A stretch of 64,000 nucleotides of DNA, taken from positions 62,001 through 126,000 of the forward strand of contig JANYKN010000183.1 in NCBI GenBank assembly GCA_025361565.1. The letters run 5' to 3'. Source of the stretch: Bacteroidota bacterium. GTDB taxonomy: Bacteria; Bacteroidota; Bacteroidia; Bacteroidales; NBLH01. The position numbers were made by a program, and so were the translations under genes. The notes under the pieces were generated by a model that had not been told where the DNA came from, did no database searches, and worked only from the letters and a program-made list of their open reading frames with translations. This document shows, piece after piece, positions 17,747 through 26,806 of this stretch. Position 1 is the stretch's first letter. The number at the start of each line of letters is the position of its first letter.

Positions 17747-18176
17747 TTCTCTTCTTAATAAAATTCTTAATACTATAAAAAATCAAATACTCCTTGAATA
17801 ACATTAATTTTGTTTATTCTTAGTCAAAAAGTAAGCATTCAAAAATCGCATTCATATATATATCGGTTTAATCATTCGAACCACTTTCTAGGAGTTGACC
17901 TATCTGGAAGCTGTGGGAAAAATCCTTTTAATCTCAAATTAAAACAATGAGTTTATCAATCTATGCAAAAAATAAATTTTCTAAATTTTGCGCGACAAAT
18001 ATAAATATTTTTGATTACAATGCTTATTTTATTTTTTTAATTTCCGAGAATATCATTTTGAAAGATGCATGAAAACAGCTAATAATGAAGATTCTTTTAT
18101 CATTAGGATTAAAATTTGATCATTATCTTTGATTTTAAATTACTTCATTTTAAAAACTTAAAATTATATAATTAGG
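17747..18176. other. Divergent spacer between kup and the AlkD-like gene
   Basis: About 430 bp. A TATCTTTG (18124-18131) matches the -7 consensus for the gene at 18177, without a clear -33 element. A short TA repeat occurs near 17855-17862. No gene or stable hairpin is seen. Confidence 0.4.
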
Positions 18177-18878
18177 ATGAAAGAAATAGAAAAAGAGGTT
18201 ATTGAATCACTAGAAAGTTTGAAGGATGAAAAAAGGTTTGAATTTTCTAAAAACTATTATCCAACGGCTATGCGAGTAATTGGTGTTACTGTTCCTAATA
18301 CTAGAATTATTATTAAAGAACTTAAATACAGGACAATACAATGGCCTGAAATCAAAAAAATACAATTCGCAAAAAAATTGGTCGAAAACAATATATTTGA
18401 ATGTCAACAAATTGCATTTGATTACCTTTCTAGAGATAAAAAAGCTCTTTTAAAGATGACAGAAAAAGATTTTATCGACTTAGGCAAAAACCTTGATAAT
18501 TGGGTATCTGTTGATACATATAGTATTTACATGATGGGCTACGCTTGGAGAAATGGTGTTGTTAGTGACAAAAAAATCAGAGACTATTTAAAATCATCTG
18601 ATGTTTGGCAAAGACGCATAGCTGTAGTTTCAACAGTAGCTCTAAATTTAAAATCTAGAGGAGGAAAAGGTGATATTCAACGAACACTGGAGATTTGCGA
18701 ATTGGTTATTCATGACCATCACCAGATGATAGTAAAAGCACTTTCGTGGGCATTGCGCGAACTAGCCAAACGGGAAAAAACAGCAGTTCAGGATTTCATA
18801 GACAAATACTATGTTCATTTGCATAAAAAAGTAATTAGGGAAGTCAGTCACAAACTTAATTTTGGTAAAAAAAACTGA
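18177..18878 (+). CDS. DNA alkylation repair protein, AlkD-like HEAT-repeat glycosylase
   Basis: The 233-residue product is all-helical and matches the DNA_alkylation/AlkD family, HEAT-repeat proteins that excise N3- and N7-alkylated purines. Seen features are MRVIGVTVPNTRIIIKEL near the start, then helical repeats with DNWVSVDTYSIYMMG and WQRRIAVVSTVALN. AlkD uses an active-site Asp and aromatic residues; candidate WQRR and DNW positions are present. The protein is cytoplasmic. A TTAGG just before the ATG and an upstream -7 box fit the chosen start. It appears to be a single-gene unit. Confidence 0.85.
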   Translation: MKEIEKEVIESLESLKDEKRFEFSKNYYPTAMRVIGVTVPNTRIIIKELKYRTIQWPEIKKIQFAKKLVENNIFECQQIAFDYLSRDKKALLKMTEKDFIDLGKNLDNWVSVDTYSIYMMGYAWRNGVVSDKKIRDYLKSSDVWQRRIAVVSTVALNLKSRGGKGDIQRTLEICELVIHDHHQMIVKALSWALRELAKREKTAVQDFIDKYYVHLHKKVIREVSHKLNFGKKN

Positions 18879-19326
18879 TTATTTCTACTTACTAAGTTAA
18901 AAATAATTGAATTTTAAGATGTTGCAACTTTACCGAAAAGTTTAAAAAATTACCACTTAGACACATCGTTAAAAAAGCGTGTAGGCACTTACTTTTAAAA
19001 AGGCGTATTAGAAAAATATGTTCTTATATTGTTTTTTTTCTATCTTCCTATGTGTGTATTTATAATTATGTGTTGTAATATCAAGTCGTTTAATTCCGTA
19101 AGTAGAATTATGCAACTCTAAATTTAATCCAACATTAAATAACAGGGCAAACTAAATGCCTGATTTTTAAATACAAACGGTATGCAATCTTCTGATAATA
19201 CTATCATCAAATTGTGCAATCACAAAACATAATCTATTTTTGCGCGAATATTTTAAAATCATATAAACAGTTTTAATATTGATTTTTAATATATTACTAT
19301 TGAAAGAAATATCTTAGAATAATTTA
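18879..19326. other. Intergenic region holding one promoter
   Basis: About 450 bp between the AlkD-like gene and the DUF486 gene. Apart from the promoter at 19212-19242 I see no gene, RNA or terminator-like hairpin. Confidence 0.4.
19212..19242 (+). promoter_or_regulatory. Bacteroidota-type promoter for the DUF486 gene
   Basis: TTGTG at 19212-19216 and TATTTTTG at 19235-19242 fit the Bacteroidota primary sigma consensus TTG-N17-23-TAnnTTTG; the gap between TTG and TA is 20 bp. The predicted leader is about 75-80 nt before the ATG at 19327. Confidence 0.55.
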
Positions 19327-19695
19327 ATGAAAGCATTTTATACAATCGGTTTATTGGTTCTATCAAACACATTTATGACTTTTGCCTGGTACGGACATCT
19401 TAAAATGAAGGAGTTCAAATGGTTTGAAGCATTATCTTTGGTTGCAGTAATCCTAATAAGTTGGGGAATAGCCCTTTTTGAGTACTTTTTTCAGGTACCG
19501 GCAAACCGGATTGGCTTCAACGAAAATGGTGGGCCATTCTCGCTTGTTGAATTGAAAGTAATTCAAGAAGTTATAACACTAATTGTGTTTATGATATTTA
19601 CGTTTTTTTTATTCAAAAATGAGACTTTCAAATTAAACCACCTCATCGGTTTTTCATTTCTGGTACTTGCCGTTTATTTTATTTTTAAAAAATAA
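19327..19695 (+). CDS. DMT-superfamily small membrane protein (DUF486)
   Basis: The 122-residue protein has four transmembrane helices and matches DUF486, a family of small inner-membrane proteins linked to the drug/metabolite transporter superfamily. The central motif FEYFFQVPANRIGF and the NGGPFSLVELKVIQEVITL block are diagnostic. Small four-helix DMT proteins usually act as dimers; the substrate is unknown. The gene has its own promoter and is convergent with the DUF302 gene, whose stop is 16 bp away. Confidence 0.88.
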   Translation: MKAFYTIGLLVLSNTFMTFAWYGHLKMKEFKWFEALSLVAVILISWGIALFEYFFQVPANRIGFNENGGPFSLVELKVIQEVITLIVFMIFTFFLFKNETFKLNHLIGFSFLVLAVYFIFKK

Positions 19696-19710
19696 TCCGA
19701 ATTGAGATTT

Positions 19711-20100
19711 TTACAATTTATCAATTGCCCTTTTTAGCGAAGCTGCAACTTCTGAAGCCATAGGCTCAAGTGCTTTATTTTCAACTGCACTCATGGCGGC
19801 TATCGGATCAATAGCCATTACCTCAATTATTCCATTTAAATGTTCTTGCAATACAACATTGCATGGCAGAAAAACGCCAATTTTATCTTCTAACTGCAAA
19901 GCTTTATATGCAAAATGTGGATTACATGCACCTAAAATTTTATATTTTCTAAAGTCAATATTGATTTTTTCTTTGAATGCTTTTTGCAGATCAATTTCGG
20001 TAATAATTCCAAATCCTTCTGTTTTGAACGTTTCAGCAACATATTCTAGCGCTTCATCAAAGCTTTTACCTGTAATTATTTTGTTAAAAGAATAGTTCAT
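19711..20100 (-). CDS. DUF302 family protein
   Basis: The 129-residue cytoplasmic protein matches DUF302: SFDEALEYVAETFKTEGFGI, TEIDLQKAFKEK, ILGACNPHFAYKAL and LLPC-like FLPCNVVLQEH. The conserved CNP and LPCN cysteines are present. The family forms small dimeric alpha/beta proteins with no settled function; it often occurs near sulfur, redox or metal-related genes. It is followed on the same strand by no other gene, and an unknown gene (20130-20669) lies 29 bp upstream, so the two may be co-transcribed. Confidence 0.9.
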   Translation of the reverse strand: MNYSFNKIITGKSFDEALEYVAETFKTEGFGIITEIDLQKAFKEKINIDFRKYKILGACNPHFAYKALQLEDKIGVFLPCNVVLQEHLNGIIEVMAIDPIAAMSAVENKALEPMASEVAASLKRAIDKL

Positions 20101-20129
20101 GGCATATACATTTAACTTATTTGCATTTT

Positions 20130-20669
20130 TTATACTTCTGCTTCAATAATCTCAACAGGTTGATTAATTGTAATCAAAATCATACTTTGAGAATCATAAA
20201 TTGGCTTTTGAATTTGTGTGTCCCTTGATTGGAAAACGATGGTAGCAACTTGTAACAATAAATCACCTTCGAATTGAATACGGATTTCTTGTGGAATGTA
20301 GGTTTTTTCTTCAACTAGTTCCATTTCCTCATCCATCTGTTGATACCAAGTCCAGCTAAACTTGATATCTTCTATTTTTTTTCCTGGAATTTTAAGCACA
20401 TTAGGATGATCTGAAAAATCCATTTCATAAATATCCAATTCTCCAGTCAATTCAACAATTTCACCTTGAATGATATCATACAATTGCATATCATTGTTCC
20501 ATGCAAGACTAATTGAATAATTTTCAAAAACAAATTCAACACCACCTTCAATTACCCATTTATGGTCTGGGTCAATGGCCATATAATTATCATTTACATG
20601 ATAAAACTTAATGTCTTTTACTATTTGATTAACAAATAGTTCTTTGAATTTTTTTTCTATTTCCTGCAT
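20130..20669 (-). CDS. Conserved-looking protein of unknown function
   Basis: The ATG at 20669 gives 179 residues; the open frame reaches a TTG at 20702. There is no signal peptide or membrane helix. The sequence is acidic with alternating beta strands (DDNYMAIDPDHKWVIEGGVE-like pattern and SISLAWNNDMQLYDIIQGEI). I do not recognise the family. It lies between the YgfK-type gene (67 bp upstream) and DUF302 (29 bp downstream) on the same strand, so all three could form one transcript. Confidence 0.6.
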   Translation of the reverse strand: MQEIEKKFKELFVNQIVKDIKFYHVNDNYMAIDPDHKWVIEGGVEFVFENYSISLAWNNDMQLYDIIQGEIVELTGELDIYEMDFSDHPNVLKIPGKKIEDIKFSWTWYQQMDEEMELVEEKTYIPQEIRIQFEGDLLLQVATIVFQSRDTQIQKPIYDSQSMILITINQPVEIIEAEV

Positions 20670-20736
20670 AATATTTTTTGAAAATATGGTTTGAAATAAC
20701 AAAGTAACACTTTCTGGCTCTATCTTCCAAGCAGAA

Positions 20737-23700
20737 TTATATACAATTTAATAATTTTACTGCTTTTAAAATAATACTCATCTCAACAGCCTTTACCAAA
20801 GATACTTCATTAAAATCATTCTGCAATTCAACTTTTTGAATTTTAAAAGATTGCTTGTTTAGATGCAATTTAAAATCATTTGTGGAATAGAAATAATTTA
20901 CTGAATTCTCTGTCAATGAACGCATTTCCTTCCCATTTTTATACAGAATTGTATTTTCCGAACTTGATTGATCGAAATAGTACCCTTCCAGGTCACTGTC
21001 AAAGGAAAGACGGCTCAAATGTAAATGTGGTTTTTCTTGATACGGAGCGCCATTTGTTGGACAAAAAGTATTACAATTTCCACATTGATTGCACCAATCA
21101 GCAATATGAACGATTTGTGTATTTTGCTTTATTTCAAACATTTCCCCTTTCCCAATAATTATTTCTTTATTATTAGTACTTAATTTTTCAAGATGCAACG
21201 AAAAGGGCTCAATTGGATAAGCAAACAAAGCCAAATTCGGGCAAACCGTTGTACAAATATTACACAATTCGTCGCAAAGCAAACATCTTGAAGCTTCATT
21301 TATGGCTTCACTCTCTGATTTAAGTATTTTTTGAATTTCATTTGGATTAATCCGCTGAGCCTTTTTAATCATCAGCATTTTATAATCTGCTTTATTGCGT
21401 TCAAAACTCTCTTTGGTTTTAAAATCAATCCCGGATTTATCTATAATCAACTGAGCCACTTTTCTACCATCGCCAACAGCAGCAATAATAGACAAACCAC
21501 CATTTACAGCATCGCCACCAATAAATACATTGGGAAGTTTTGTTTCAAATTCACTGATACTTTTTCCCAATAAATCGTTTTCAATAAAATCAATGTCCAA
21601 CTCCTGCCCCACTGCAGGAATAATTGTATCACACTTAATTTCGAATTCGGAATTAGAAATTGCAATGGATTTTTCGCGTCCACTGGGATCTTTATCTCCC
21701 AATTGCATTTTTTGACAAGTCAATGAAACAATTTTATTATCTTTTGAGTTGATTTTTAGAGGATTGAGCAATTCAAGGATTTCAATGCCTTCATTCAATG
21801 CCTCTTTTATTTCTTCGTAACTGGCAGGCATTTGTTTTCGGGTTCTTCGATAAATGATTTGTACTTTTCCTTCCTTTTCTACAAGTCGTTTTGCAGTTCT
21901 GGCAACATCTATGGCGGTATTACCACCTCCAATTATCGCTATATTCTTCCCTAAATGGGTCGTTCTTCCTGCTTTAGCATCATATAAAAATTGAAGCGGA
22001 TTTAAAATCAATCCATCGTCCATTCCTTCAATGAAAAAAGAACGTGCTTTTTGAGCCCCTGCTGCAATATAGATAAATTCACTTTCTTTATTCAGTTGAT
22101 TAAATGCTTCTTTATCAATTTTATGATTGAAGTGAATTTTCACTCCCAACTTCTGAATTTGATCCAAATCGATATTTAAATTTGAATCATTCAATCTAAA
22201 ATCAGGAATTGCAGATGAAACCATGCCTCCTGCCTTTGATTTAGATTCATAAATATGGATATCAAAACCTGCCAAAGCCAAAAAATAAGCACACGACAAA
22301 CCAGATGGACCTGCTCCAATAATCGCTACTTTTCTATAATTATCAGATAATTTAACCGTTTTTTCAACTTTTGATAAATCTGCATGTAAAGCATTAAATT
22401 TTTTAATTTCCCTTATTAATAAAGGACTATCATAATTGATACGTGTACATTTTGATTGACAAACGTGATCGCACACCGTTCCTGTTGTTAGCGGGAATGG
22501 ATTGGTTTGTGTGATTGTTTTGTAAGCGCTATCAAAATCTCCATCGGCTGTGTGGTACATATAATCCGGTATTCCTTGATTTGTTGGACAAGTATATTCG
22601 CACGGTGCATGGATACAATCGAAATTGCCAAGCTCTTTTTTGGTTTTTATATTTTTATCACGAAAGCTATCTTTTTTGTATGCCTTGTCGATTAATACTT
22701 TTACCGAATATTGTTCTAGATTCCGCATTATAGAAAGCCATTTATTTTCGGCTATTTCTTTTGAATTAATGATAAACGTCTCAATTGATTCGGAATTCCT
22801 TTGAACAAAAGCATTCGAAAGTTCCTGAACATAATGGTTTAATCTTGAATATCCGCCAGGCTTTAAAATATCGGAGCAAACCGTTGCCGGATATATGCCA
22901 CATGAAATTACATCTGCAATATTAAAAGCATCCACACCAGCTGAAAATGAAATATCCAATTCACCTTTGAATTCATTTTGCAATTTTTGAGCAACAAGAA
23001 TAGCAATGGGATGTAAAATCTTTCCACTCGCATACATCATTTTCTCGTTTGCATGAAAAACGTTTTTATGATTAAGGCTCTCCAAGGTATTCGTCAGTTT
23101 TAAACCAAAATGTAGCTTTTTTAGGTGTGCAACTTCTTGAAGGTTTTTAATCAATTCAATCGCATCGGGATATTTTAAATCGTGCTCAAATGCAATATCA
23201 GGAACTTGGGTTTCAAAACCTGAATTGGCAATAATTTCAGCTAATTTTTCTTTCCCCAATAATGTTGGATTTAGTTTAATAGTGGTATGTAAATTTTTCT
23301 CTCTCAATAGATAAATCCCAATTTTTTCAATTTCTTCAGGTGGGCAACCATGCATGGTTGAAAGCGTAATATTATTTGAAATGCAAGGATTGATTATTAT
23401 TTCATCAATTTCGGGATAAATATTCTTTAAAGATTCAATCTTTTGCTTCAATTCTGCGTTTGCATCCATCATTTTATCAAGAAACCATTGAATATTTCCC
23501 TTTAAAATGCCTTCGAGATTATAGCCTACACTCATATTGAAAATTACGCCCGCTCCTGCTTTCAAATCCCATCCAAATTTGTGCTTTAAAACATGGATAA
23601 TTATCCACGCATTTAAATATTGATCAAAAGATTCCTTTATTTTGAGCTCCTGCGACCATTCACAATTGTAGCCTTCGTCCTGCATATCTATACAAGGCTT

Positions 23701-23988
23701 TGAAACATCCAGTTCATCAAGTGTTTGAACCGTTTTTAATTCGATATATCGAGCACCGCAAAGCCAGGCTGCAATTATATTCTGGGCAAGTTGGGTATGC
23801 GGCCCTGCGGCAACACCAATGGGATTTTCGAGCAATTGCTCAAACCTTTGAAAACGGAAAGGATCTGAATGTTTGGGCACGAAAAACAATTCTTTGGGAA
23901 TTCCAAAAATACTGTTGTACTTATCAAACTGATTTAAAATAATTTTCAATAATTGTTCAATGGTTGTTGGTATAAATTTATCAGTCAT
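20737..23988 (-). CDS. ygfK: YgfK-type iron-sulfur flavoprotein (putative selenate reductase subunit)
   Basis: The 1083-residue protein resembles E. coli YgfK. Residues 1-430 form a dihydroorotate-dehydrogenase-like TIM-barrel domain starting with SIFGIPKELFF. A GltD-type N-terminal Fe-S segment follows (CIHAPCEYTCP about 457, CDHVCQSKC), then an FAD motif IIGAGPSGLSCAYF (about 553) and an NAD(P)H motif IIGGGNTAIDVART (about 680). The C-terminal end carries further cysteine clusters, CLLCDELCNICTTVC (about 900) and CNQCGNCNTFC (about 965), able to hold [4Fe-4S] centres. The family is thought to move electrons from NAD(P)H to a molybdenum hydroxylase. No such partner is in the window, but a MocA-like gene is divergent next to it. 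Confidence 0.9.
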   Translation of the reverse strand: MTDKFIPTTIEQLLKIILNQFDKYNSIFGIPKELFFVPKHSDPFRFQRFEQLLENPIGVAAGPHTQLAQNIIAAWLCGARYIELKTVQTLDELDVSKPCIDMQDEGYNCEWSQELKIKESFDQYLNAWIIIHVLKHKFGWDLKAGAGVIFNMSVGYNLEGILKGNIQWFLDKMMDANAELKQKIESLKNIYPEIDEIIINPCISNNITLSTMHGCPPEEIEKIGIYLLREKNLHTTIKLNPTLLGKEKLAEIIANSGFETQVPDIAFEHDLKYPDAIELIKNLQEVAHLKKLHFGLKLTNTLESLNHKNVFHANEKMMYASGKILHPIAILVAQKLQNEFKGELDISFSAGVDAFNIADVISCGIYPATVCSDILKPGGYSRLNHYVQELSNAFVQRNSESIETFIINSKEIAENKWLSIMRNLEQYSVKVLIDKAYKKDSFRDKNIKTKKELGNFDCIHAPCEYTCPTNQGIPDYMYHTADGDFDSAYKTITQTNPFPLTTGTVCDHVCQSKCTRINYDSPLLIREIKKFNALHADLSKVEKTVKLSDNYRKVAIIGAGPSGLSCAYFLALAGFDIHIYESKSKAGGMVSSAIPDFRLNDSNLNIDLDQIQKLGVKIHFNHKIDKEAFNQLNKESEFIYIAAGAQKARSFFIEGMDDGLILNPLQFLYDAKAGRTTHLGKNIAIIGGGNTAIDVARTAKRLVEKEGKVQIIYRRTRKQMPASYEEIKEALNEGIEILELLNPLKINSKDNKIVSLTCQKMQLGDKDPSGREKSIAISNSEFEIKCDTIIPAVGQELDIDFIENDLLGKSISEFETKLPNVFIGGDAVNGGLSIIAAVGDGRKVAQLIIDKSGIDFKTKESFERNKADYKMLMIKKAQRINPNEIQKILKSESEAINEASRCLLCDELCNICTTVCPNLALFAYPIEPFSLHLEKLSTNNKEIIIGKGEMFEIKQNTQIVHIADWCNQCGNCNTFCPTNGAPYQEKPHLHLSRLSFDSDLEGYYFDQSSSENTILYKNGKEMRSLTENSVNYFYSTNDFKLHLNKQSFKIQKVELQNDFNEVSLVKAVEMSIILKAVKLLNCI

Positions 23989-24030
23989 CGATTTAAATAT
24001 TTAACTGCTGTTAATTCAATTTCTATTCTC

Positions 24031-24038
24031 TAATTTTG
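24031..24038 (+). promoter_or_regulatory. -7 box for the MocA-like gene
   Basis: TAATTTTG matches TAnnTTTG and lies 87 bp before the ATG at 24125, in the divergent spacer with the YgfK-type gene. The -33 element is weak. Confidence 0.35.
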
Positions 24039-24124
24039 GCTATTGATCGCAATCGAAATCCTTTTGCTGAGCGCCTCGAAGCACTAATTTCTGTTTCGCA
24101 ATTTAATATTAATTTTATCTATCT

Positions 24125-24733
24125 ATGCCAAAAACTTCAGATCATCATAAAAAAACTTCGGCCTTAATACTTGCCGCGGGAAATTCAGCACGAATGGGCA
24201 AACCTAAATTTATGCTTAAGTTTGACGAAAACCATACTTTCCTTGAAAAAATTATAAAAGGGTATCAGAATTTTGGGTGCATTGAAATTATTGTGGTTTT
24301 GAATCCTTCCGGAGATGAAATCCTTAAACAATATAAAAGTAAAATTGTTGAAAATGAGCATATCATTATAAATCCTAATCCGGAACGTGAACGTTTTTTT
24401 TCGATCAAAACTGGTTTAAAAGCATTCAGAAATCCAGAAAATGTATTTATACATCCCGTTGATAATCCTTTTGTTAATAAAAATGTTTTGGAATTGCTGT
24501 TCCAAAAAAGTGGAAATTCAGATTATCAGGTTCCTGAATATCAGGGAAAAGGAGGTCATCCAATACTTATTTCGAAAAATGTAATAGAACGAATATGTAA
24601 TTCTACTGAAACTGATATTAATTCAAAAATATTTTTGAAACAGTTTATTCAGTTACGGGTAAATGTAGATGCACCTGAAATATTGATCAATATCAATAAT
24701 TTGGATGATTACAAGAGTTTTTTCAAATATTGA
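24125..24733 (+). CDS. MocA-like NTP transferase (molybdenum cofactor nucleotidyltransferase family)
   Basis: The 202-residue protein belongs to the MobA/MocA nucleotidyltransferase family. It shows SALILAAGNSARMGKPK at the N-terminus (nucleotide-binding loop), PVDNPFV as the metal-binding Asp region and GKGGHPILISK, the conserved GHP block. MocA joins CMP to molybdopterin to make the cytosine dinucleotide cofactor of molybdenum hydroxylases. The gene is divergent from the YgfK-type gene; in E. coli mocA (ygfJ) also lies in the ygfK cluster, which supports the assignment. Related enzymes with other sugar or cofactor substrates cannot be excluded. A hairpin terminator follows at 24792-24820. 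Confidence 0.82.
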   Translation: MPKTSDHHKKTSALILAAGNSARMGKPKFMLKFDENHTFLEKIIKGYQNFGCIEIIVVLNPSGDEILKQYKSKIVENEHIIINPNPERERFFSIKTGLKAFRNPENVFIHPVDNPFVNKNVLELLFQKSGNSDYQVPEYQGKGGHPILISKNVIERICNSTETDINSKIFLKQFIQLRVNVDAPEILININNLDDYKSFFKY

Positions 24734-24791
24734 AGATTAGTAAAAATTCTATATCTATAATTCTTGAAAAATTAAAAATGCGACTAACGAA

Positions 24792-24820
24792 AAAACACAT
24801 AGAACTATTCCATGTGTTTT
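24792..24820 (+). terminator. Hairpin terminator after the MocA-like gene
   Basis: A 13-bp stem with one mismatch (aaaacacatagaa / ttccatgtgtttt) has a 3-nt loop and is followed by T-rich sequence. It lies 58 bp after the mocA-like stop and between convergent genes, so it can serve both strands. Confidence 0.65.
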
Positions 24821-24929
24821 CTCCGTTTTATGCCTATTTTTAGTTTAATAAAAACATTTATAACAATAATCCTTTTATTGAATAAAACCATATATCAAAC
24901 TGAAAATTAGCAAATATCCTAAATCCAAA

Positions 24930-25238
24930 TCAATTGGAGCTTTTAATAAAATCTATAATATTGTCCATTTCTTTTTGTGAAATATTTGCACGTATTCTCA
25001 TATGTTTTCCAATTACATTCCATTGTTCATTGGAATAGGCTTGTGGAGGTGGAGCATTATGGCATCTCACACAATTTTCGCCCCAAAGTTGAGCTCCACT
25101 CTTTACGTCTACAGCTGGTACTCCTTCATTTGAAGATACCGTGCTTTTATCCGATGTTTTTTCAGATGTTTTACAACTTTCAACCAGTTGAAAAGTCATA
25201 AATAGTATGATAAAATATATTATTCCTTGTTTTTTCAT
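24930..25238 (-). CDS. Monoheme cytochrome c lipoprotein
   Basis: The 102-residue product has a lipoprotein signal peptide with the lipobox Cys at residue 22 (QLVESC), a short Ser/Thr/Lys-rich linker and one class I c-type haem site CVRCH (56-60). A Met in GKHMRIR (about 80) is a candidate distal ligand. It is probably anchored in a membrane facing the periplasm or the cell surface and carries electrons. It is the last gene of a three-gene set: periplasmic cytochrome, beta-barrel, cytochrome lipoprotein. The gap to the barrel gene is 12 bp. Confidence 0.87.
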   Translation of the reverse strand: MKKQGIIYFIILFMTFQLVESCKTSEKTSDKSTVSSNEGVPAVDVKSGAQLWGENCVRCHNAPPPQAYSNEQWNVIGKHMRIRANISQKEMDNIIDFIKSSN

Positions 25239-25250
25239 TTTAATTAAGAT

Positions 25251-26381
25251 TTAAAAACCGTATACTAATTGCATATTGAATGTATTAAGTTGATCTGTTT
25301 GAGTTTGATAAGAAAATTTCAATAACCTATTCCATCCAAGCCAATAATTCAATGAATAGGCCATTTGCTCTTTTACGCCACCACCCCAAACTGCACCTTT
25401 AGGAGTATCAAATTGTGAATATCTTCCCGAAACTTCTAAATTGCTTATAAATCTGGAAGCTGCACCTATAGGTCTTATTGATGCTTGAAGATAATATGCA
25501 GTGCTGCTATTATTAAATGTGTAAGTTCCTCCTGTATCAAAGTTTTCGTAATCAGCACTTCCGGCATCTAATTTTTTCCATTCTCCCATAAATCTAATGG
25601 TTGATGACAGAGCTGCAATATTGCGGAAATAATTCAGGTCTATGGCATACATATCTACATTCACTCCTTCCAATCCAGTTCCAATATCTCCTGTTTTGTC
25701 AGCATGCTGAAAAGATAACCCTAGTTCTAAACTGGCATCAGAAAAAGGAAGAATACCAAATCTTCCACCTATTGCTTTATTTTTATTGTTTTCTTTGTAA
25801 GCTTCATAATTAAATTGACCAGCTTCATCAGGAGCATCAATACTACCAGGCATGATTTGGGGACCATTTGTAACATAAAAATCGTAATTAATTCTGGCCT
25901 TTCCCAGATTAGCTCCTCCTTGCAATCCAACACCAGTTTCGGTCATTGGACCTATACCTCCATCTCCAAATCCTACCGGATCAGTTGCAAACCTATTCAG
26001 AAAACCTTCCATGTATTTGCCACGATAACTGCCGAATTTTGGTAAAAACCGACCAAAGTGGATCGTTAAATTATTATTAATGAAATAAACCATATTTACA
26101 TATTCCAATACCACTTCAACGCTACCTTCATCAGTAGCTAACTCCAGTTCGGATTCCATAAATAATCTATCAGACAAACTCCATAAAAAGATGGGCTTAA
26201 AAGCGATATTGCCAAATGCATTTTCATCTTTATTAAAATAGTAATCGGCTTGAGAATTCCCAACTACAACAAGCTTAGTGTTTCCAAAAAAGGATTTATT
26301 TTCGGTAGTATTCTGTGCAATGCTTTTTAAAGAAAGGCTTGCTAGAAATAATAGGCAAAAGAGTAATTTTACATTTTTCAT
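25251..26381 (-). CDS. Outer-membrane beta-barrel porin-like protein
   Basis: The 376-residue protein has a signal peptide (about 1-22, ending SIAQ) and amphipathic beta strands throughout, ending in an aromatic residue (QLVYGF) as usual for outer-membrane barrels. Strands such as LTIHFGRFLPKFG and ATDPVGFGDGGIGPMTETGV recall the phosphate-selective porin O/P-like group. It lies between two cytochrome c genes with gaps of 12 and 17 bp, so the three are almost surely co-transcribed. The substrate is unknown. The arrangement recalls porin-cytochrome conduits, but the cytochromes here have single haems. Confidence 0.83.
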   Translation of the reverse strand: MKNVKLLFCLLFLASLSLKSIAQNTTENKSFFGNTKLVVVGNSQADYYFNKDENAFGNIAFKPIFLWSLSDRLFMESELELATDEGSVEVVLEYVNMVYFINNNLTIHFGRFLPKFGSYRGKYMEGFLNRFATDPVGFGDGGIGPMTETGVGLQGGANLGKARINYDFYVTNGPQIMPGSIDAPDEAGQFNYEAYKENNKNKAIGGRFGILPFSDASLELGLSFQHADKTGDIGTGLEGVNVDMYAIDLNYFRNIAALSSTIRFMGEWKKLDAGSADYENFDTGGTYTFNNSSTAYYLQASIRPIGAASRFISNLEVSGRYSQFDTPKGAVWGGGVKEQMAYSLNYWLGWNRLLKFSYQTQTDQLNTFNMQLVYGF

Positions 26382-26398
26382 CCCGTTAATTATTAGAA

Positions 26399-26806
26399 TT
26401 AATGTTTAGGAGACTGTAATTGTCTGATATAATCGACCAATTTCCAACGCTGGTCTTCAGTTAGCAAATCCTTGTATGAGGCCATAGGTGGTTTTCCTTC
26501 TGTTAATTTCCAAAAAATGGCACCATCAGTTTCACCAATAACACTTTTCGAAAGAAAATTTGCAGGCCTTGGAGTTAAACTTACACCAGCAACACCATTG
26601 CCTTTGCCGCCCACTCCATGGCATACAATGCACATTTGGTTAAAAATAGTCTGGCCTGCCACAACGGCTTTTACATCTCCCTTTAAAGGATTTTTTATAT
26701 CATTGGCATATTTTGGAGCAGTCCAACTGTCATCTTGAGAAAATACTTTATTGTTCCATGTAATTAAAAGTGTGAATAAGCATAAAATTGCAGTATTTGC
26801 TTTCAT
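26399..26806 (-). CDS. Monoheme cytochrome c, periplasmic
   Basis: The 135-residue product has a signal peptide (about 1-24) and a class I cytochrome c domain. CIVCHGVGGKGNGVAG holds the haem site (CxxCH at 59-63), and PPMASYKD gives the likely distal Met ligand. PANFLSKSV and WKLVDYIRQL are family-typical. It resembles the small cytochromes that accept electrons in nitrite, NO or oxygen reduction chains. It is the first gene of the operon with the beta-barrel and the cytochrome lipoprotein. Confidence 0.88.
   Translation of the reverse strand: MKANTAILCLFTLLITWNNKVFSQDDSWTAPKYANDIKNPLKGDVKAVVAGQTIFNQMCIVCHGVGGKGNGVAGVSLTPRPANFLSKSVIGETDGAIFWKLTEGKPPMASYKDLLTEDQRWKLVDYIRQLQSPKH

Noticed and set aside
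21530-23942. Plus-strand open frames inside the YgfK-type gene
   Set aside because: Shadows of the long minus-strand reading frame, which has clear domains along its whole length.
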